This document shows, piece after piece, positions 23,197 to 27,304 of a stretch of DNA of 27,304 nt. The notes under the pieces were generated by a model. That model did not search any database and had not been told where the DNA came from. It was given only the letters and a program-made list of their open reading frames with translations. The position numbers were made by a program, and so were the translations under genes. This DNA is from CAIQJJ01 sp964606085 (GTDB taxonomy: Bacteria; Chloroflexota; Anaerolineae; Anaerolineales; UBA4823), in assembly GCA_964606085.1 (NCBI GenBank), contig CAZSFD010000070.1, positions 1-27,304 on the forward strand, given 5' to 3'. Numbering within the stretch: the first letter of the stretch is position 1; every line of letters starts with the position of its first letter.

Positions 23197-24150
23197 ATGC
23201 CGCGTGTGGATGAATTACGTCTGATTGCCCGTGTGGCACGGATGTATTACGAATGGGATATGCGCCAATCGGAAATTGCCAGGCAGCTTGATCTCTCCCA
23301 GGCAACCGTTTCGCGCTTGCTGAACCGCTCGAAGGAAGAGGGCATCATTCGGATTTCGGTCAACCTGCCCGGCGGTGTCTATACCGAACTGGAAGAAACC
23401 CTGGTGAAGAAATACAGCCTGCGCGATGCCATTGTGGTGGACAGCCTGGAAGATAATGAGAAGCTGATCCAGCGCGATTTGGGCGCGGCCACGGCCTACT
23501 ACATCGAATCGGCCATTCGCCCGAACGAGGTGATTGGGATTTCCTCCTGGAGCGCCACCCTGCTGGCCGTGGTAGATGCGCTTCACCTGCTGCCCAAGAA
23601 GCCGGGCGTGAAGGTGGTGCAAATTTTGGGCGGCGTGGGCAACCCGGCCGTAGAAGCGCACGCCACCCGCCTGACCTCGCGCCTGGCGCAACTGGTCAAT
23701 GGCGATGCGGTCTATTTGCCCGTGGCCGGCATACTCTCCACCGAGGCCGCCCGCGACGTTCTGATGGCCGACGAAGTGACCTTGCAGGCCATCCGGTTGT
23801 TCGATCAGGTGACGACTGCCCTGGTAGGCATTGGCGCGATTGACCCATCCCCCTTATTGGCGCAAAGCGGCAACATCTTTTCCCCCCAGGAATTGGATTT
23901 GCTGCGCCAGAAAAAAGCTGTCGGCGATATTCTGCTGCGCTTTTTCGATCAAAATGGCGAACTGGTCGAGACGGGGCTGGAAAAACGGGTGATCTCGATG
24001 GATTTGGCGCAATTGAGCAAGGTCAACCGCGCCGTGGGCGTGGCTGGCGGCTTGCGCAAATATGCCGGCATCCTGGGCGCTTTGCGCGGCCGTTGGATTA
24101 ACATCCTCGTCACCGACCATTTCACCGCAGAACGGCTGGCTGAAGCGTGA
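23197..24150 (+). CDS. SorC/DeoR-type sugar-binding transcriptional regulator
   Basis: 317-residue regulator. The N-terminal helix-turn-helix (about 10-50) reads YYEWDMRQSEIARQLDLSQ then ATVSRLLNRSKEEGIIRI. The rest is the SorC sugar-phosphate-binding domain (GVKVVQILGGVGNP, ALVGIGAIDPSPLL, GDILLRFFDQNGE, AVGVAGGLRK). Regulators of this family usually respond to a phosphorylated sugar, fitting a kinase-encoding operon next door. The ATG at 23197 has AAAGGAG 6-12 nt upstream. It is divergent from the transketolase operon, which it most likely controls. Confidence 0.93.
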   Translation: MPRVDELRLIARVARMYYEWDMRQSEIARQLDLSQATVSRLLNRSKEEGIIRISVNLPGGVYTELEETLVKKYSLRDAIVVDSLEDNEKLIQRDLGAATAYYIESAIRPNEVIGISSWSATLLAVVDALHLLPKKPGVKVVQILGGVGNPAVEAHATRLTSRLAQLVNGDAVYLPVAGILSTEAARDVLMADEVTLQAIRLFDQVTTALVGIGAIDPSPLLAQSGNIFSPQELDLLRQKKAVGDILLRFFDQNGELVETGLEKRVISMDLAQLSKVNRAVGVAGGLRKYAGILGALRGRWINILVTDHFTAERLAEA

Positions 24151-24185
24151 ATCATCGCCGGGCGGGCCGGTTTGCCTCAGCGGGC

Positions 24186-24233
24186 TACCCTTCATGGGGT
24201 ATTTTGTTCTGTCGGGAAATGCTCTCCCGACAG
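24186..24233 (+). terminator. Weak terminator and strong hairpin after the sorC-type gene
   Basis: TACCC (24186-24190) pairs with GGGTA (24197-24201) and is followed by TTTTGTT, a short intrinsic-terminator shape. Directly after it CTGTCGGGA (24209-24217) and TCCCGACAG (24225-24233) form a perfect 9-bp hairpin without a T-run. Together they probably end the regulator transcript. Confidence 0.5.
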
Positions 24234-24371
24234 TGCCAAAGAGAGAAAAGTTACAACACGGTTCTGCCTTTTTAAAATTTTGGAATCCGTATTCCGTTTT
24301 ACCGGCCAGTCTGTACTTACAGATTTGAAATGGCTGACATGCTATCGTAGAAAGACGGAGGGATTTCGGCA
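24234..24371. other. AT-rich intergenic stretch, no gene seen
   Basis: No coding sequence or RNA gene is recognised here. It is clearly more AT-rich than its surroundings and contains the small palindrome TCTGTA-CT-TACAGA (24310-24323), about 50 nt before the -10 box of the following transcript, where a regulator could bind. Confidence 0.4.
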
Positions 24372-24380
24372 TGCTATAAT
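24372..24380 (+). promoter_or_regulatory. Extended -10 promoter upstream of rarA
   Basis: TGC directly precedes TATAAT (24375-24380), an extended -10 element. The -35 region at the right distance is poor, which extended -10 promoters tolerate. Predicted start is near 24387, giving a 5' leader of about 130 nt before rarA. Confidence 0.6.
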
Positions 24381-24386
24381 TTTTTA

Positions 24387-24517
24387 AGGGCCTTCTGGGT
24401 TGAGCGAGATATAGCAGGACGGATAAAAGGTACTGTTACAGCAGGGCCTATAAGGCCACAGAGCCAAAACCCAGGGTGGAACTGTGTACATGACAGACCC
24501 AAAAGGATCATGATGGC
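24387..24517 (+). ncRNA. Structured 5' leader of rarA with T-box-like sequence
   Basis: CTGGGTT (24395-24401) can pair with AACCCAG (24468-24474), closing a domain that contains GGCCT/AGGCC (24445-24457). AGGGTGGAACTGTG (24473-24486) differs only by two C-to-T changes and the free N from the T-box consensus AGGGTGGNACCGCG. CACAG (24457-24461) pairs with CTGTG (24482-24486) around it, as in a T-box antiterminator, and competes with the long-range stem. However, a canonical Stem I with specifier loop is not recognisable in so short a leader, no clear terminator follows, and rarA is not a usual T-box target. A small structured RNA of unknown class is the safe description. Confidence 0.4.
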
Positions 24518-25948
24518 ATGGCAAAGGATTTATTTGATTACTCGCACGATGAAAAAATGAAACGGGATGCTCCTTTGGCCGCTCGCATGCGCCCGCGTAC
24601 CCTGGATGAATATGTTGGGCAGGAGCATATCCTCGGTCCCGGCAAATTACTGCGACGGGCCATCGAAGCCGATCGTTTGTTTTCATCCATCATTTTATGG
24701 GGGCCGCCTGGTACTGGAAAAACCACCTTAGCGCAAGTAATCGCCAATCACACCAAGAGCGATTTTACGACCTTGTCCGCCGTTTTGGCCGGCAAAGCTG
24801 AACTCCGACAAGTGATTGACGCTGCCCTGGAGCGCAAGAAACTTTACGGTGTTTCTACCATCCTCTTCGTAGACGAAGTCCACCGCTGGAACAAGGCCCA
24901 GCAAGACGCCCTGCTGCCGCACATCGAAAACGGCACGATCACCTTCATCGGCGCGACCACCGAAAACCCCTATTTCGATGTCATCGGGGCGTTGGTTTCG
25001 CGCTCACGGGTCTTCCAACTGGGCCCGCTGCACCGCGCCCAGGTGCGCACGCTGCTCGAACGCACCCTGGCCGATGCCGAACGCGGCTACGGTAAGCGCA
25101 ACATCCAGGCCGACGAAGATGCCCTGGCGCACCTGATCAACGTGGCTGGCGGCGACGCTCGCAATGCCCTCAACGCCCTCGAACTGGCCGTCGAATCTAC
25201 GCCACCCGACGAGGCGGGTGTCATCCATATCACGCTGGAAGTGGCCCAGGAATCGATCCAGCGCCGGGCCGTGCTGTACGACAAAGACGGCGACGCCCAC
25301 TACGACACCATCTCCGCCTTCATCAAGTCTGTGCGCGGCTCCGACCCCGACGCGGCGCTCTATTGGCTGGCAAAAATGCTCTATGCCGGGGAGCATCCGC
25401 GCTTCATCCTGCGCCGCCTGATCATCCTGGCTGGCGAAGACATCGGCCTGGCCGACCCGCATGGCCTGGTGGTGGCCAATGCCGCCGCCCAGGCTTTCGA
25501 ATATATCGGCCTGCCGGAGGGCATTTTCCCCATCGTCGAGGCCACGCTCTACCTGGCCACCGCCCCGAAATCGAACACGGCCACGTCCTATTTCAGCGCC
25601 TTCCAACTTGTCGAGCGCGCCGGGATCACCGCCGTGCCGCAGCACCTTCAGGATGGCAACCGCGATGCTGCCGCCCTCGGCCACGGCAAAGATTATCAAT
25701 ACCCCCACGAAGACCCCGATCACTTCCTGCCGCAGCAATACCTGCCCCGCCCGCTGCTCGGCACCTACTTCTATAACCCATCTACCCAGGGCTACGAAGG
25801 GCAGGTGGCCGACCGCCTGGCGCGCTGGCGCGCCGCCCAGGCCCAGGCCCTCGGCATCACCGAGACACGCCAACTGCCCGATCTGCCGCAGGCCACGGTC
25901 GAAGAGATCAAACGCAAGCATAAGGCAGAGGGGCGCGGGGAAGAATGA
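24518..25948 (+). CDS. rarA: Replication-associated recombination protein A (RarA/MgsA) AAA+ ATPase
   Basis: 476-residue AAA+ ATPase acting at stalled replication forks (Mgs1/WRNIP1 family). Walker A GPPGTGKT is at 62-69, Walker B ILFVDE at 115-120 followed by VHRWNKAQQDALLPHIE, sensor 1 in IGATTENP, and the C-terminal tetramerisation domain includes GSDPDAALYWLAKMLYAGE and AGEDIGLADP. The start has AAGGA about 10 nt upstream. A long leader precedes it. Length is somewhat above the average of about 440 because of a charged C-terminal tail. Confidence 0.95.
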   Translation: MAKDLFDYSHDEKMKRDAPLAARMRPRTLDEYVGQEHILGPGKLLRRAIEADRLFSSIILWGPPGTGKTTLAQVIANHTKSDFTTLSAVLAGKAELRQVIDAALERKKLYGVSTILFVDEVHRWNKAQQDALLPHIENGTITFIGATTENPYFDVIGALVSRSRVFQLGPLHRAQVRTLLERTLADAERGYGKRNIQADEDALAHLINVAGGDARNALNALELAVESTPPDEAGVIHITLEVAQESIQRRAVLYDKDGDAHYDTISAFIKSVRGSDPDAALYWLAKMLYAGEHPRFILRRLIILAGEDIGLADPHGLVVANAAAQAFEYIGLPEGIFPIVEATLYLATAPKSNTATSYFSAFQLVERAGITAVPQHLQDGNRDAAALGHGKDYQYPHEDPDHFLPQQYLPRPLLGTYFYNPSTQGYEGQVADRLARWRAAQAQALGITETRQLPDLPQATVEEIKRKHKAEGRGEE

Positions 25949-25950
25949 GG

Positions 25951-26043
25951 GGGCAAGGAGCAAGTTAAGGGGTTGACGGAAGATTGGCTGTTGACCTGCC
26001 ACCTGCTCCCTGCCACCTGCCACCTGCCACTTGCTCCCTGCCC
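25951..26043. repeat. CTGCCAC heptamer repeats and inverted partner after rarA
   Basis: 25995-26043 consists of CTGCCAC/CTGCTCC-type units repeated about six times. GGGCAAGGAGCAAGT (25951-25965) is the reverse complement of 26029-26043 with one mismatch, so the stretch can also fold into a hairpin after the rarA stop. It is low-complexity, probably non-coding DNA. TATACT at 26052-26057 just beyond it is a possible -10 box for the peptidase gene. Confidence 0.65.
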
Positions 26044-26100
26044 TCCCGCGGTATACTTGTCCGACAATATCCGTTTCACTTCACGATGAGGAGTTTACCC

Positions 26101-27304
26101 ATGACCATGATCCCCCATTGGGACCTGTCCAATGTTTACCCATCGCTCGAATCACCCGAATTGGCTGCTGGCATCGAAACTGTCAAAGCGCAGATCGGCG
26201 AGTTGGAAAGTTTCTTTGCCGAACGCGTGCGCCAGGCCACTGCCAGCACGCCGCCTGCTGAACTCGCCGCGCTGCTGGGCGAGGGCGTCGAGCGCTTCAA
26301 TGCCGTGTACGAGTTGAGCGCCACGGTGCGGGCGTACATTTATTCCTACGTTTCCACCGATTCGCGCCACGAAGTAGCCCGCCGCAAGCTCTCCGAATAT
26401 GAGCAGGTGGGCCTCGGCCTGCAAAAGCTCAGCACGCAATTCCAGGCCTGGGTGGGGCAGATTGCGCCCGCCCTTGAAAGCGCCCTGCCGCTCAACCCGG
26501 TTGCCCAGGCGCACGCCTTCGGGCTGCGCGAGACCGCCGAACAGGCCCAATACCTGATGAGCGAAGCCGAAGAAGTCCTGGCCGCCGAACTCAGCCTGAG
26601 CGGGGCGCGCGCCTGGGGCAAGCTGCAAGGCACGGTCACATCGCAGCTCAGCGTAGATTTCGAGTTGGATGGTCAGACCCAAAAACTGCCCATGCCCGCC
26701 CTGATCAACCTGCACTCGCACCCTGATGAAGCCGTGCGCCGCCGGGCCTACGAAGCCGAGATCAAAGCCTGGGATAGCGTGCGCGAACCGTTGGCCGCCT
26801 GCATGAACGGCGTCAAAGGCGCGGCCAACACGCTCAACCAGAAGCGCGGCCGCCAGGATGCCCTGCACGCCGCCATTGACAACGCCCGCATTGACCGTCC
26901 CACGCTCGAAGCGATGATGGGCGCTATGCAGGCGTCGTTCCCCACCTTCCGCAAGTATTTCCAGGCCAAAGCGCGCCGTTTTGGCAAAGAAAAGCTGGCC
27001 TGGTGGGATGTCTTCGCCCCGGTGGGCAGCAGCGAGAAAACCTACACCTTTGATGATGCGCGTAACTTTGTGGTGAGCAATTTCGCCAGGTTCGACCCCG
27101 AACTGGCCGCTTTTGCCCAGCGCGCTTTCGACAATCGCTGGATTGATGCCGAGCAGCGCAGCGGCAAGCGCGGCGGGGCGTTTTGCATGGGCGTGCCGGG
27201 CCTGAAGGAGAGCCGCGTGCTGTGCAATTTCGACGGTACGCTTGACCAGGTCTTCACCATCGCCCACGAACTCGGCCACGCCTTCCACAACGAATGCGCC
27301 TACC
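26101..27304 (+). CDS. M3-family oligoendopeptidase (PepF-like), 3' end outside window
   Basis: 401 codons are visible of a zinc metallopeptidase that cleaves short peptides in the cytoplasm; full-length members have about 600 residues. The N-terminal helical region includes WDLSNVYPSLESPE, the middle PALINLHSHPDEAVRRRAYEAE is typical of PepF, and the zinc motif HELGH with downstream FHNE is reached near the right edge (about residue 390). The later zinc-binding Glu region is outside the window. The ATG at 26101 has GAGGAG 10-15 nt upstream. No signal peptide is seen. Confidence 0.93.
   Translation, partial: MTMIPHWDLSNVYPSLESPELAAGIETVKAQIGELESFFAERVRQATASTPPAELAALLGEGVERFNAVYELSATVRAYIYSYVSTDSRHEVARRKLSEYEQVGLGLQKLSTQFQAWVGQIAPALESALPLNPVAQAHAFGLRETAEQAQYLMSEAEEVLAAELSLSGARAWGKLQGTVTSQLSVDFELDGQTQKLPMPALINLHSHPDEAVRRRAYEAEIKAWDSVREPLAACMNGVKGAANTLNQKRGRQDALHAAIDNARIDRPTLEAMMGAMQASFPTFRKYFQAKARRFGKEKLAWWDVFAPVGSSEKTYTFDDARNFVVSNFARFDPELAAFAQRAFDNRWIDAEQRSGKRGGAFCMGVPGLKESRVLCNFDGTLDQVFTIAHELGHAFHNECAY

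Noticed and set aside
24387..24490. 4.5S/SRP RNA or tRNA-like gene upstream of rarA
   Set aside because: The SRP GGAAGG/AGCA tetraloop domain and the tRNA T-arm (GGTTCRANNCC) are absent; only the T-box-like motif and local stems are visible.

Overview
The window is GC-rich, densely packed DNA from what is most likely a member of the Chloroflexota (Anaerolineae-like). This is an inference, resting on the NfeD/slipin pair, a Gly-rich single-RRM RNA-binding protein, a large PEP/pyruvate-binding-domain protein of the kind common there, Pro/Thr-rich lipoprotein linkers, archaeal-type aspartate-semialdehyde dehydrogenase and many short palindromic repeats. No rRNA, tRNA, CRISPR array, phage or complete insertion sequence was seen.

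Layout. Positions 1-943 (-) hold most of an HtrA-like lipoprotein protease that runs off the left edge. 1094-6812 (+) is a housekeeping run: NfeD, slipin, GNAT acetyltransferase, RNase D, beta-CASP metallo-hydrolase, PfkB sugar kinase. A toxin/antitoxin pair (6869-7461) with a textbook promoter and an almost leaderless mRNA follows, then recO. 8353-8836 (-) is the RRM protein with its terminator and a long 5' leader. 9112-13905 (-) is a gdh / PEP-binding protein / asd run. Upstream of it (14147-14374) lies what looks like a complete classical attenuator: promoter, a 25-codon leader peptide with 11 Thr codons, and an intrinsic terminator. A CPBP membrane protease, a decayed toxin-antitoxin remnant, an APRT-like phosphoribosyltransferase (-) and a beta-lactamase-fold lipoprotein (+) lead to 18000.

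18160-23080 (-) is a tightly overlapping sugar-catabolic operon: split transketolase (two subunits), FGGY kinase and a cytoplasmic DUF5060/DUF4038-type glycoside hydrolase, with a divergent SorC-family regulator (23197-24150) and a perfect operator-like palindrome between them. The gene set resembles the transketolase route for the branched sugar D-apiose. rarA follows, with a structured leader that contains a T-box-like sequence, then the start of an M3 oligoendopeptidase cut by the right edge.

The two systems most worth attention are the threonine-type attenuator in front of gdh-(PEP-binding)-asd and the putative apiose/branched-sugar operon. Other signals are a family of TTGAAA-centred palindromes (three composite copies), two sizeable inverted repeats, a REP-like hairpin that now encodes the C-terminus of a transketolase subunit, and a repeated promoter layout with the -10 box exactly 9 nt before the ATG.
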